From Delphinus delphis (Eukaryota > Chordata > Mammalia > Artiodactyla > Delphinidae), in contig NC_082690.1 of NCBI RefSeq assembly GCF_949987515.2, forward strand, positions 107,940,400-108,004,399: a DNA stretch of 64,000 bases, given 5' to 3'. How positions within the stretch are numbered: the first letter of the stretch is position 1; each line of letters starts with the position of its first letter. Both the position numbers and the translations under genes were made by a program. The notes beneath the pieces are model-generated. The model had not been told where the DNA came from. It worked only from the letters and a program-made list of their open reading frames with translations, and searched no databases. Shown here in pieces: positions 1-20,756 of the stretch.

Positions 1-339
1 CTGGGGCCTTGGAGGGCCAGCGAGGCGGCCGGCATGGCTGTCGCTGGGCAAATGTGGGAGAAGGAGCGAGGCAAACCTTAGGTTCTGGAAATGACGTTGG
101 TGTTTATTGTGAGTGACAGGAGGCCTTGAGGAGTTCCGAGCAGAGCGGTGACATGCTCTGACTCTCACACCTTAACAGGACAAGTCTGACTGTTGTGCTG
201 TGCTAAGAACAGGCTGGGGCCGAGAGGCCAGAGGCCACGAAACCAGTGCTGGGGCTCCTCTTGCTGTCGAGAGAGGGCGGGGCTGGGACAGGCTCAGCAC
301 AGAGACGGTAGGGAGTGGTCGGATGCCGGATGCCTTCTG

Positions 340-396
340 CAGGAGAGCCTGTACTCTCCTGCAGAAGGCTCTCCTGCAGAAGAGGAGTACAGGCCG
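340..396. repeat. nested inverted repeats
   Basis: GCCTTCTGCAGGAG at the left pairs with CTCCTGCAGAAGGC a few bases on. GCCTGTACTC also pairs with GAGTACAGGC at the right end. The two palindromes overlap, so alternative hairpins are possible. Confidence 0.7.
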
Positions 397-510
397 GTTG
401 GGTGAGAGAGGGATAATTCCACGAGCGGGTCTGGACTTGCCATCACCTGAGAGCAACTTCTGGGGGAGACGTGGGAGTTGCTGATCCGTGAAGTTTTGAG
501 AAGGCTTTAA

Positions 511-627
511 GACCCTAACCATAACCCTAACCCACCTAACCATAGCCCTAACTCTAACCCGCCAAACTATAACCGTAACCTTAACCCTAAACCCACGTAA
601 TCCTAACCCTAACCCTAACCCTAACCC
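511..627. repeat. interstitial telomere-like (CCCTAA)n tract
   Basis: About 117 bp of degenerate CCCTAA units (G-rich strand is the minus strand), with a perfect run of CCTAA plus three further CCCTAA-phase units at 602-627. Variants such as CCATAA, CCGTAA and CCCACCTAA occur earlier, so it is an old interstitial array and not a chromosome end. Confidence 0.85.
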
Positions 628-746
628 ACACAAGTGAGACAGGGAGGAGGCATCTGGACACATGGATGGGACTCAGGCCAGAGAGGCATCGGAGGGGGAC
701 CTCTGTAGTCGCCGGTGCTTATGGAGGTATTTAAGGTCCCAAGGCA

Positions 747-880
747 GGTGAGCTTCCCTGGTTACCTGCCTCTCACCGAGAGCTCTCTTCACATCCCTGT
801 TTGTCCAGGTGAGTGAGCTTCCCTGGTTACCTGCCTCTTACCGAGAGCTCTCTTCACATCCCTGTTTGTCCAGGTGAGTG
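747..880. repeat. 65-bp tandem duplication
   Basis: Two copies (offset 751 to 816) of a unit beginning AGCTTCCCTGGTTACCTGCC and ending GTCCAGGTGAGTG, nearly identical. Each copy ends in a consensus-like CAG|GTGAGT donor sequence. Confidence 0.85.
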
Positions 881-1659
881 AGCTGGCCCTACACCAATCT
901 CCAAGGCCTGCCTGTATTCCCAGGACAAGGAACTGGCGGCCTGAGCAGGTCTGTGTGTGGGTCACTGGTGGACAGCCACACGTGGGGCACTGAATTTCTG
1001 GCGCCCACTGAAGCCATCCCGTCCCTGCCTCCTAATCACGTCTGCCCACGTGACACTCCAGGGCATGCTTTCGACATCTTTCCCAATAGATGTGGAGATC
1101 TGAGTCTGGTGAGGGGCAGAGTGTGGTTGTGCAGTGTGAGAACGACCTGCCCTTTCTAGAAAAGAAGCGTGCGGTGTGGACTTACATCTTGATCTTGCAT
1201 ATTCTATTCAACTCAGCCTCTCACCCAGAGAACCTGGCTGGGTCACTGCCTGGCCTGCCTTCTCATGATCGAAACAACACCCACATCCAGGTAGGAGAGC
1301 GCCAAGAACTGGAGGAACACCCCCAGGCCTCTGTCCCTCCTGGGATAGCTCTCCCTGAAGACAGCAGTGAAGCCAAGCCCATCGCCGTGGGCAGCACGTC
1401 TCCGGTGTGGACCATCCTTTCCCCCCACCACCTACGCCAAACTCACCATGCACAAAGGTGGAGCTCCGGGCTCCCCAGTGCTTGCCCGGAGAGGGGGCAC
1501 CGGGCTTCATCCACATGCAGAGGAGGTGAGGGAGGGCAGATAAACCTACCCTATGGCACGGGGCGCCCTGCCTCACTGTGTTAGCTGAGCACGCGGAACA
1601 AAACAGGTCAAAGCGCAGCCCAGCTCCAAGACGCTAACACGCGAACGAAACTTGGCAAA

Positions 1660-1870
1660 CTGAGGGGCAGATCCAAGGTTCAAACCCAGAGCTGTCCCAG
1701 GAAATCTGGCTGAGGAACCTCACACAAGGCAAGAAGACAATCATCGCCCTTAGTTTTCAAACAAGGACAACAAAGCACAGAGAGGGAAATTGCCTGGCCG
1801 TGGTCACACAGCTGTTGAATAGGGAAGCCAGGGTCTGAGCTCACAGCCACCACCATCCAGCCTCCTTAAA
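1660..1870 (-). repeat. MIR-like SINE remnant
   Basis: Contains the MIR-like core on the reverse strand (CACAGAGAGGGAAATTGCCTGGCC..GGTCACACAGCTG, then a CCAGGGTCTGAGCTC block). Diverged; boundaries approximate. Confidence 0.5.
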
Positions 1871-2564
1871 ATGAATTCACACAGTGACTGGGAGGAAACG
1901 GCGGGGCCCACCGTACTCAGCGCCATCCCGTGGGAGTTCACTGCTCTGGCCCTGGTACTCAAACCACTTGTGTGGCTGGTGACAATACAAACACCTGGGA
2001 CCCCCTTTGACCCATGAGCTCCACGGGCAGGGGTGGGGCACCAGCATTGGAAAATCACGGCTCTTAAGTCGGCCCAGGTGGGCCCCAAGCTCCGGTCCCC
2101 TCCTGGCTGCGCAGGAGGCCGCCTGTCTTTGCTCAACCAGTTGTAGACTGAGCAGGGGAGGCATTGCCCTGCACCTGCCCTCCCTGCCCAGGGAGCGGGG
2201 CCCCCAGCACACTCCAGTCCTCGGTTCCTCCAGGTGTGAAGCAAGCCTAGCACCGCCATCTTTGTGGCTTCTCCGCTCTCTTGTGGGGGGCAGGCGGCCA
2301 GACTGGAATTTCTTCCTTTGGCAAACGGAATGGATTCTCACACCCAGCACAAGAGTGGCCCCAACAGAGGGCCAACGGTGGGGAAAGTGTGGAGCCCTCC
2401 CCTGAATCCCGTGATCGGTACCCAAAGCTCTGAGGCAGGACCCAAGCATCTGACCCGAAGTTCCCCGGGCATCGCCTCTACACACCAGAAATCGAGCCCT
2501 TGTCTATGTCCAGGCCCCACTGGGAGACAAACCACAAAGAAGTCTGAACAGGGAAAGGTTAAAA

Positions 2565-3010
2565 CAGGCACATCTACTTCGTCGTGCTTCGCAGATAATC
2601 ACGCTTTTTACAGACTGAAGGTTTCTGGTGACCCTGCATCCAGCAAGTCTACCGGTGCCACTTTTCCAATAGCATTTGCTCACTTTGCGTCTCTGTGTCA
2701 CATCCTGGCATTTCTGGCAGTACTTCAAACTTTTCTTTCTGTTTGTTAACGGTGATCTGTGATCAGTGACCTGTGATGTTACCATGGTCACCGCTTTGGC
2801 ATTTTTTAGCAATAAAGCTTTTTAAAATCAAGGTGTATACACTGTCTTTTAAGACAATGCTATTTCATACTTAAAAGAGTACAGAATCATGTAAACCTAA
2901 CTTTTCTCCGCACTGGGAAGCCAAAACACTTGTGTGATTCGCTTTATTGTGATAATCGCTTTATTGGGGAGGTCTGGAACCAAACCTGCAATACGTCCCA
3001 GATACACCTG
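2565..3010 (-). mobile_element. Tigger1-derived DNA transposon, internally deleted
   Basis: 446 bp bounded by short inverted ends CAGGCA and CACCTG. Internal text (GAAGGTTTCTGGTGACCCTGC, TTTTCCAATAGCATTTGCTCAC, GGTGATCTGTGATCAGTGA, and CGCTTTATTGTGATAATCGCTTTATTG near the other end) matches both ends of Tigger1 with the transposase region missing. No coding capacity. Same class as the copy at 28768-29212, opposite orientation. Confidence 0.8.
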
Positions 3011-3072
3011 AATAAAGAATTATTAACTCGACTAGGGCATAACGTCTAAAGAGAGCTGTCAAGAATACCTGT

Positions 3073-3432
3073 GGGGACTTCCCTGGTGGCGCAGTCGTTA
3101 AGAATCCACCTGCCAATGCAGGGGACATGGGTTTGAGCCCTGGTCCGGTAAGATCCCACGTGTCATGGAGCAACTAAGCCCGTGCGCCACAACTACCGAG
3201 CCTGCACTCTAGAGCCCACAAGCCACCACTACTGAAGCCCGCGTGCCACAACTACTGAAGCCTGTGCGCCTAGAACCCGTGCTCCGCAACAAGAGAAGCC
3301 ACTGCGGTGAGAAGCCCGTGCTCTGCAATGAAGAGTAGCCCCCACTCGCCGCAACTAGAGAAAGCCCGCGTGCAGCAATGAAGACCCAACACAGCCAAAG
3401 ATAAATAAGTAAATTGAAAAAAAAAAAAAAAC
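3073..3432 (+). mobile_element. CHR-1 tRNA-derived SINE
   Basis: Starts GGGACTTCCCTGGTGGCGCAG and ends in an A-rich tail; AGAATACCT flanks both sides as target-site duplication (3062-3070 and 3433-3441). Long form with the CCGCAACTAGAGAAAGCCC 3' part. Confidence 0.9.
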
Positions 3433-3769
3433 AGAATACCTACGGGTCAAGGAGTGTGCCCAAGGTAAGAAAACACGTGAAGGGTGTCCCGTCCCCGAGG
3501 CTGGGGTTCAGGTCTCTTTGGGGAAGGCTTGGGTGAGGCCCCCGGATGGTGTGGCCAAGTTCTCTGGGTTGCCTGGGCCAAGTCTGTACAAGAACCAGAA
3601 CCGGAAGATGCCCCTACTCGTGCAGCATCCCTTAGCGCCCTCTACAGACAAATGTAACGAGGTGCACGTGCGAAGGAGAGAAGTCTGAAGGGCACAGCTC
3701 GCTACCGCAGAGCAGGTGATGCCGGGCTGCACCTGGGGCCGAGAGGCCGTCAATTGATAACTGCCACAG

Positions 3770-4156
3770 CTTACGTGTCCACTTCTACTTTATTTAGCAA
3801 GAGTAAGGGCAGGACTGACCACGGGGGCTGGAAGACATCCCGTTCAGTGTCGGACTCCTGCTGTCTGGGCGGCGGGCAGCTCAGACCCCAGGGAAGAAAC
3901 AGCGTCATCTGCGAGCCAGCCAGGTCATCCTCCCACCCTGGGGACACTGCACGGAGAAAGCTGGTCACTTCTGCTGGCGAGAAGGCAGTCGGTGTAAGCC
4001 CCCGGAATTCCACTCAGGACAAGTGCCGGGCTGTTTGCATCTTACAGGTGAGGACGCAGAGGCTCCTGGAGTGCGGCGCAGAGACCCTGCTGCCCCAGCG
4101 GACCTGACTCCAGCTCTCCTCCCTGCCCTGCTGGGGGCTCCTCCTGGGGCGGCCCT
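3770..4156 (-). other. DHCR7: DHCR7 3'UTR (probable)
   Basis: Non-coding sequence directly after the DHCR7 stop. The first canonical AATAAA on the minus strand lies about 360 nt downstream, so a 3'UTR of roughly 385 nt is inferred. The exact cleavage site is not visible. Confidence 0.5.
3789..3794 (-). terminator. DHCR7: candidate DHCR7 polyadenylation signal AATAAA
   Basis: Minus-strand AATAAA within GCTAAATAAAGTAGAAG, followed about 30 nt on by a GT-rich stretch (AGCTGTGGCAGTT). It is the nearest canonical signal after the stop. Use of this site is inferred. Confidence 0.55.
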
Positions 4157-13245
<9,089 letters not shown>

Positions 13246-13630
13246 TGGGCCCTGAGGGAAGGAGACACTGCGTTCAGATCGTCCCGTGACAAACGGACAC
13301 TGCACCTCCCTGCCACTGTTCACAGGCCCCACAGGGCTGGCCTCCTTCATTCACCTATTCTTTATCTTGTCCTAGATGGGAGATTCCAGGCAGGGAAGAG
13401 ATCAGTGCATCTTAGACTCACTCCTGGAACCCGCAATAACCTCCCACATGGCCCTACTTCTGCTCTTGCCTGTCTCCATTCATTTTCCAACGACAGCAGA
13501 ACATCCTTCTTACTACGTGAACCCAGACACCTGTGGCTCAGAACCCTCCCACAATGTGCTCCTTCCTCCCCTCGTCCCCACTCTCCCTTCATACCCTCTG
13601 CTCCAGGCACAAGGAGGTCTCTACCAATCC

Positions 13631-13865
13631 TTTTTTTAAAAATTTTATTTATTTATGTGTTATAAGCAGGTTCTTATTAGTTATCTACTTTATACATATT
13701 AGTGTATACATGTGAATCCCAATCTCCCACTTCATCACTCCACCACCACTACCCCCACCTCCCCGGCCACTTTCCCCCCTTGGTGTCCGTACGTTTGTTC
13801 TCTACATCTGTGTCTCTATTGCTGCCTTGCAAACCAGTTCATCTGTACCATTTTTCTAGATTTCC
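13631..13865 (-). mobile_element. L1 3' end, 5'-truncated
   Basis: Reverse-oriented L1 3'UTR beginning with a T-rich tail, flanked by a 12-bp duplication CTACCAATCCTT (13621-13632 and 13866-13877). About 235 bp. Lies in DHCR7 intron upstream of exon 3. Confidence 0.8.
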
Positions 13866-13967
13866 CTACCAATCCTTAAATGTGGTTTATCTTGTTCATG
13901 ACACCCGCTACTTCTCAGCTTAGAAGGTCTCCTCATTCAGGTCTCCTATAAAATGTCCCCTCCTCAG

Positions 13968-14170
13968 TATATGACTTTTTATTTTTCCTGGAGTTAATGG
14001 TTGCCTCACTTTTTCCATTTTCTAAGGTTCCCATGCATCTATCACTAACTTTTTTTTCTGAATGCTCTAACAGAGCTATCATACATATTAATAATTTTTC
14101 TACATACTCCCAACACAATTTATCATTTCCATTCCTCTCTCCCACCCATAGCCACTCATCTTGTACCAAC
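13968..14170 (-). repeat. left arm of a large imperfect inverted repeat
   Basis: Its reverse complement aligns to about 14530-14750 over roughly 200 bp (shared blocks such as GATAGCTCTGTTA/GATGGCTCTGTTA and TTAGTGATAGAT). An unclassified old repeat in opposite orientations is the simplest reading. Confidence 0.7.
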
Positions 14171-14529
14171 ATACAAGCCAACCAGTGGTCATAATATGGG
14201 GGAAGCAGTGACGTCTCCACGTCTAGAACAAGTTCACAATTGTCAAGGTTCCAAATATCAGGCATTAAAAAAAAGATGATCTTAAAAGCTTTCAGAAAAA
14301 ATCCAGGATTAAGAGTCACACCAGCAGCAGGCTGGATTCTAGAAAACAAGGGTGGAAAACTCAAAATTCTGACGGAAACTTATTTCAACCTACAGTTCTA
14401 TTCCCAGGTTAACTATTATTCAGAGAAGACACAGGATCCAAGAAAGCTGCTAAAGAAATGCCCAGTGAAAGGACAGGAGGAAGTCCCAAGAGAACAGCTG
14501 TGCAGTGGACCAGACAGTAACCGGTCCAC

Positions 14530-14755
14530 ACCGGCACAAGACGAACGGCTACAGGGGTGAGGAGGAAAGGAAATGACACATTTTGTTGTGTTCGAGTGTG
14601 TAGAACAATCGTTGATATGTACGATGGCTCTGTTAAAACATGCAGAAAAAAAATTAGTGATAGATACACAGAAACCTGAGTGTATGGAAAAAGGGAGGCG
14701 ACCATTGACTCCAGAAAGATTAAAAAGCCATACAAAGGGGGAAAAACACCCAAAC
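14530..14755 (+). repeat. right arm of a large imperfect inverted repeat
   Basis: Partner of 13968-14170, about 80% similar by eye, separated by a spacer of roughly 360 bp. No protein function is recognised in the frames that cross it. Confidence 0.7.
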
Positions 14756-17492
14756 CATATGATAGTACATTACTTAGCTTAACAGCAAATAATAATAACT
14801 TTGCCAGAACCATGTAAACTCTGATGACTGACTGACTACTAGATGTATAGAAGGAAACGTGTAAAGCTGGGAGCGCTGAAAGGAAATGGTTTAGAGAGAA
14901 GCAGGTGAAAACCACACAAAAGTAGCTAAGGGAATGAAAAGTATTCGCTTCTGGGAAGTGAGGCTATGAGATGAGTCACGGAACTGTTCACTTTATATAT
15001 AAGCCTCTTAACACTGATTTTATTTCAAATGGGAACATGAATTACTTTAATACAACTGTGTATTCATTTACAGTTTTTCAGTAATGAAAACTGCAGCCAC
15101 ATCACTTAAGTTAATTTACACAGGTTAGTTTGTGGAGCATCTGCGATGTACAAGGCAGGCTGAAGAGTTCTTTATAGGCGGGGACCACCCATCTTTACAG
15201 CCCCAAAACACAGAACACCGAGCCTGGTACACAGCAGCTACTCTGATCTAACGTGCTGGAAAGTTGCAAAAGGGCCAGAAATGTACAGGCTGTGAACTAA
15301 ATGTGGAAAGCCGAAAGGAAGAAGCGTCTCTTCTAGGGATTAAAACAAGCCCAGATAATTATTCTGAGCTTATAATAGCGTTCATTCACCCCTCTGTCAT
15401 AAGCACTGAATTTTTAATAAAGGTGTAAGTAACATCCTTGGCAGGAGATGGCTGAAAATAGGGCACAGGGTGGCATTCTGGATGTAATTTATTGTTTTGC
15501 TAAGAGTCAGACGAGAATTGATACCAGGAGCTGAGGGACCAGCTGCCTTTACTTTTCCAAAGCTGAAAAGTCCCTGCCTTTGCCCAGGAGCAGCAGTGCT
15601 GAGATGGGCTTACCTCCAACCTCTTACCAAGCGGTTTCATGGCAGAACGCAGGTTTTCCTTCTCGAACTGCCCCCTTTCAAGTCGCTAGATTCCCACGCT
15701 CCACAAGGCCCGCTTGATCCTTTTCAACCCGCTGAACAAAGTCCTGCAGGGGACACGAAGAGACTCAGGGGAACAAAGGGAGACAAGGACCCAGATGGTA
15801 TTTTCTCGAGGCCCGCCGCTGGGACCAAGTGAAAGGCGCAAGCTCAGCGCCTAGGGGTTCTAAAGCACAAGAGGCCCCCGCGGGTGGGGATCCCCCAGGA
15901 GAAGGCAATCTCATCACGCAGCTTCTCTGCCTGGCACCCACACCGCCTGCCGAAGAGTAAGCACTGATCAACAACGGGCAGAGCTGGATGGAGGGCTTCA
16001 GGGAGGAGTTGTCTTGCAGACGAGCCTTAACACGGCAGACACAGCTGGTGAACAGCAACGAGCCAAAGCTGGCTTCTTTGCAGAGTCACGCCAGGCAGCG
16101 CACGTGCCTCTGAACCGTTTCTACAAGCCATTTGTGCCACTGACCCGGATCACGCCCCGCTAGAGCCTGCACGTTCCCACCGCACGTTCTAGGAGCCAGT
16201 TTGCTCCCAAGAACACAGGGCACCGCTGACAGTAATCTGGGCTCGGAGGCTGGTTCTCAGCAGACGTACCGGACCTGGGACCTTCCTGAGTGTCTTGGGG
16301 CATCAAAGCCCCCCCCCCCACACACACACGAGGTTCTGCGCTTGTTGTTAAGGCTGGATAAAGGAGGTTTCGTGTCCACACCCGGGAAGGAGCCAGGGAA
16401 ATGCCGGGGGGCACCCTGCTCAGCTCCCTGGGCCGGATTTTGAGTTCCACAGGCCAAAGATAAAGGGATGTTTCTCCTGAGGGTTTGGGATGATGTAGTG
16501 TGAGTGCCTGACAGTAAGCGTCCATTTCAAAAGCCCTCCACCTTGAATGAACACATAGCCACCAGCAGGACCGCCAGAGAAGGACCGAGGCGTCCCCCAA
16601 CCCACGAAGGGCCCTCACTCAGGAAGTCCGGGGTGACCTAGCGACTGACAGCTTGAGTGACCGCGCTGCTCCCTTCCCACACCCTAATTCCTGTTCCTAT
16701 GCTTTAAAGTCACCAATAAAGAGTGACCCCGTGAAGCCCTAGACACCCCGCCCTCAGGCCCTCATAAAGGCAGAGCCCAGCCCCACACCCGCACCCTCTT
16801 TCTACCCACAAGCTGGCTGCGTGTACCCACAGGACCCGTGAGCAATAAATCTCGTTCCTCAACGTTCCATGGTGGTTTTTGCTGAAGGCGTCCTGCAATC
16901 ATGGTGAGAACCTCAAGGGCCAGTCTGGCCACTACATGGCCCCGGCGGGGGAGACGTCTGTGGGCTCCTCACAGCAAAGCAGTCCAGGCGAGTGCCTCCA
17001 ATGTTCTATAGCTGAGAACATCACCATCGACAGCCCGGGGTGCACACAACAGAAGGCTTAAGCCCCGTGGCAGTTCTTTCGGCATCTCGAGGGTCTGGTA
17101 TTTGGAGATGCATGGCAGGGATGGGATGGCATGGTGAACCCCCAGGAGGCCCAGATGTCACCCTCAAGGCTGCAAGTTCTCTGCTGGCTTGGTTTCCTCA
17201 TCCGCAAAGTAACTTACTCTGTCGGGTAAATGAGGTCACGGGGCCAAGTGCTCAGAGCCCCACCCAAGCCCCATCAGAGTCCGCCCCAGAGAGTCGGCTA
17301 CTGCTGACACCGCCACCAGCACCACCCAGGCCTCAGGAAGGCTCAGTGGGGCTCACACAGGGCATCGGGGTGACGTCTGGCCTGTCAGAGGTCTAAGGGG
17401 GATGCACCTGCAAGGCCCGACCCCAGAGGGTTCTGTTACCCACTGCACAGCTCATCACTCCTCAACGTAGTGGTTTAAAACAACAATCTACC

Positions 17493-17613
17493 AGGACTTC
17501 CCTGGCAGTCCAGCGGTTAGGACTCCATGCTTTCACTGCTAAGGGCACAGGTTCAATCCCCAGTCGGGGAACTAAGATCCCACAAGCTGAGGGGTACGGT
17601 CAAAACAAAACAA
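17493..17613 (+). mobile_element. truncated tRNA-derived SINE (CHR family)
   Basis: AGGACTTCCCTGGCAGTCC start, GGTTCAATCCCCAGTCGGGG B-box-like block, and AAAACAAAACAAAC tail. Shorter type than CHR-2. Confidence 0.8.
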
Positions 17614-18369
17614 ACAGTCTTTCATCCTTTGTTCCCGTGGGTTGGGAACCTGGGGAGGCTGGCTAAGTAGCTATGGCCTGGGGTATCCCGGAGCGGCGGC
17701 TCATCACGTGCTCGCTCGGTGTGGGCTAGCTTGGGCTTCCTCACAGCATGGCGGACTCAAGGCAGTGGGAGGAGGTGCCCGAGCTGCCTTTTCTGCCCCG
17801 CGTCAGCCCAGCACATTCATCTGGCTACACTGAGTCACAAGCCCACCAGCTTTCAAGGGGAGGGGAAGCAGGCTCTGACTCCTGATGGGGAAGCCACAGG
17901 GTATTAAAAGAACGTGAGATCCTGGATGATACAACCTATCATAGGTGACGACTATTTATTGAGCATCTACCAAGCTCCAAGCACCCATCAGCTCATAGAA
18001 TTCCCACCCCAATCCTGGAGAGTTGCCATCATTAGGCCCACTTTACAGATGAGGGGGTTGAGGCGAGGAAAGCGGAACAAGTTGTTAGCACAGACCTACA
18101 GGGACAGAGCTGGGTCTGCGTGCACGCCACCCTCTGTGACACACTTGGGAGACTGTGGAGTAAAATTCAGAGTAGTGATGACAAGAGCCAACCTTTCTGA
18201 GTCCTGCATCAGGTACTATCCTAACATACATACAGAAACATTTAGTTGGAATGTTATCGGAACAGCAGGGGTTCTGTTTTGGAAATTTGTTAGTCCAAGG
18301 AGTGGTAGACACTGAAAATTACAGACATGCCCCAACTTGGACTTAAAGGAATGATACAATTCAGAACCG

Positions 18370-18720
18370 GTGAGGGTTGGGCAGCTGCTCTCCTGGTGGG
18401 AGAACAATTTCGGAGGCCAGGTAGACCTTCAGGTTGACCCAGCATTTACTTGTACGAATTTATCCTGGGACACACACAGATGGCTGTGTAAACCCACAGG
18501 TGAGAGAAACACTGACACACCGGTGCAGGGGAATACTCAGCAACTGTTAAAAAGAATGAGCTTAACGTGGCAGAAAGTTCCCTGGTATGTTACAGCACAA
18601 GGGCAAGCCGCAAGACGGTCTATCACTAAAAAGCTATTCAAAAAGCCGTATACCCAAACCCTCAGTAGTGTGGGACATCCACGTGGGCTTCCCCCCCCCC
18701 GCCCCGCCTTTTCCTAGTTT
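18370..18720 (+). repeat. old LINE-like fragment
   Basis: Text such as AACTGTTAAAAAGAATGAG and TTTACTTGTACGAATTTATCC resembles L1M/L2-type ends. Diverged; family uncertain. Confidence 0.4.
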
Positions 18721-19784
18721 GTCTAGTGGACACTTGTATAATAAAAGAATTTAACAACGATGAAATGAGTTGTTGGTACAGCTCTTGGAGTTCTTAGAGC
18801 CACAATTCTGGGAACATCTGTGGCTCTCTCCGGGGTCAGGGAGGTCATCTGCTCTCAAGGCATAGGGGAGTGATTTCGGGGGTCATTCTTGGGTTTACCT
18901 GCAGCTTTTTTGCATCCCCCCCCCCCCAGCCCTCTGCCGATGGTGTGGTCAAATGCAGAGGCTGCTCTTGGCACTGGACAGCTCTGGCCTGGCTTCTCTG
19001 GGGAGGGTTGAGGTCCTGGCTGGGGCATGGCAACCCGCTCCTGGGGCGCTTCTGAGGCCTCCAGAAATACATGTGAGCCCTGGAAGGAAATTCCAGAAAC
19101 GATGACCTCTGATTCGAAAGGGTAAACTGCAGCTTTGACTGCAGGTACAGGGTTTCTGTTTTTTGAAAGTTGCAAAATATACACTCACTGTAACACCATC
19201 GCTGCAACAGAAGTTTGAAAGTCAGACAACAAATCCCCTCAATCCAGCCCCTGGGGTCACTGAATTTTGCTGTGTATTCTCCGGATTGTCTCACGAGCTA
19301 CTTGTCACACGATACACACCCACCCTCCCTCCTTTTTCTCCCCCAAAATTCGTTCACCTCTAAATTCTTTTGTAAGTTTGCTTCTTCACTTTCTCTGATC
19401 TTAGCAGCTTTCTACTAGGTAGATCTTCTACATGAATAGGTAGATCTGCTGCATAAATCTGCCACTTTTTTTTTTTAGCAGCAGTAGTTACATAAAAGGA
19501 TTTTGTGGGAAGTTTTCCAAGAATTAATTGTGCATGGTTGTTTCTGCCTGGCAAACCGTCCTGGTTTTTGAGTGGCGAGTGTCCTGCAGGTGGGGTAACT
19601 CCATCCTCCTCAGGCCTGTTCCTGCCGCCTTCCTGGGGACCTTCAAGGTGCCTGGGGCTGCTCAACCACCACCTGGCCTCTGCAAACCCCAAGCTTCTCA
19701 GCTTCTCATCCCCACCCCCACCCCCCTACTAAATGCAGGCATTGCCGACGGGGCTCTTCCCCCCAAACCAAAGTCATGTAGCCG

Positions 19785-19975
19785 GTATCTCTGGGTTTGA
19801 ACCCCGGCTCTGCCGCTAAGTACACGACTCTACACGTCACTTCACCTCTCGGGAGCCTCAGTCTCCTCATCTGTAAGATGAGGGCGATGCCAAGTACACA
19901 GGTTGTTCTGAGAATTAAGGTCAAAGCACCCAGCCCAGTGCCGGACACTCAGGAAACACCCAGTAAGTAACAGGT
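19785..19975 (+). repeat. MIR SINE
   Basis: GGGTTTGAACCCCGGCTCTGCC..., CTCAGTCTCCTCATCTGTAA and AGCACCCAGCCCAGTGCC are the standard MIR blocks in order. Confidence 0.8.
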
Positions 19976-20686
19976 CTCACACACCACTTTTGATAAACAC
20001 GATTCCTCATTTCCAACTTTCCTGTCTCCTTTCTTTACCTTTTGTCGGGAATCTCACCAGAGCAATCCCTACCCTTAAAACCCTTTTTCATAAAATTATA
20101 AAATGTCCAGGAAAGAGGCAATACATCATTATTTAAGTTAGTCGGGAAAGCTGGAAAAGAAAAGAGGGAGCGTTTGGTCTTTTGTGAGCACTCCCTGCCC
20201 TGCCCGCCGTGCATCGACCCCCCCTCACCCCCCCCCATTAATCTATTCCTAGTAAAGCAATTCAGAGTCTCCTGCTACCTGCTCCCACCTTCTCGGTGAG
20301 CAAAGACAGATTATCCGCGTTTCCTCAACAGAAAACTGCATCCGCTCACGCGGGGCACCCGAGGAAGGAACCGGCCCACCCGGCGCAGGAAGCACCCACC
20401 TGGCTCCGCCCCGGCTCCTCCGGGATCTCCCGACCACCGGGGGACGGAGCATCTCCGAAAGGCCGTCTTCGGGTGGCCAACCTGCGCCCCTAGATCTCCG
20501 GCCTCTGCTCACCTGCACGCACGCACCCCTGCCCACCTGAGCACGCATCTCCTCCTCGCCAGAGCACTAGCCCCCCTCCACGCTCCTGCGCGCACCCATC
20601 CCACCCCTGACCTGCGCACGCCCCCGGACCTGCTCGCCCCCCGCTCCCCTGCGCGCGTCTCACACTTGCGCAGCTGGCCCGCTTAC

Positions 20687-20756
20687 CTGAGCGCCAGTCT
20701 CCGCGCCCGGCTCCCCACCCGCTCCTACTCGCGCGCTCCAGGCCGGTCGTCCCAAG
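20687..20756 (-). other. DHCR7: DHCR7 exon 1, non-coding (approximate 5' end)
   Basis: On the minus strand a strong donor CGCTCAG|GTAAGCG ends at 20687 in the CpG-rich block upstream of DHCR7. Human DHCR7 has two non-coding exons before the ATG exon, so this is the likely first one. The 5' end is a guess from promoter elements; I could not place non-coding exon 2 in 13.3-20.6 kb. Confidence 0.5.

Larger units (their letters stand above)
13870..20280. other. DHCR7 5' intronic DNA, mostly unclassified
   Basis: About 6.4 kb between the ATG exon and exon 1. Besides the inverted repeat arms it holds a tRNA-SINE end near 17493, LINE-like text at 18370-18720 and MIR copies at about 17935-18070 and 19790-19970. 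The non-coding exon 2 expected from other mammals should lie here but I could not recognise it. Confidence 0.5.

Noticed and set aside
511..627. True chromosome end
   Set aside because: The array is short, degenerate and has unique sequence and genes on the right and unique sequence on the left.
172..663. 163-aa minus-strand frame with GLGLGLGL repeat
   Set aside because: Created by the telomere-like repeat; not coding.
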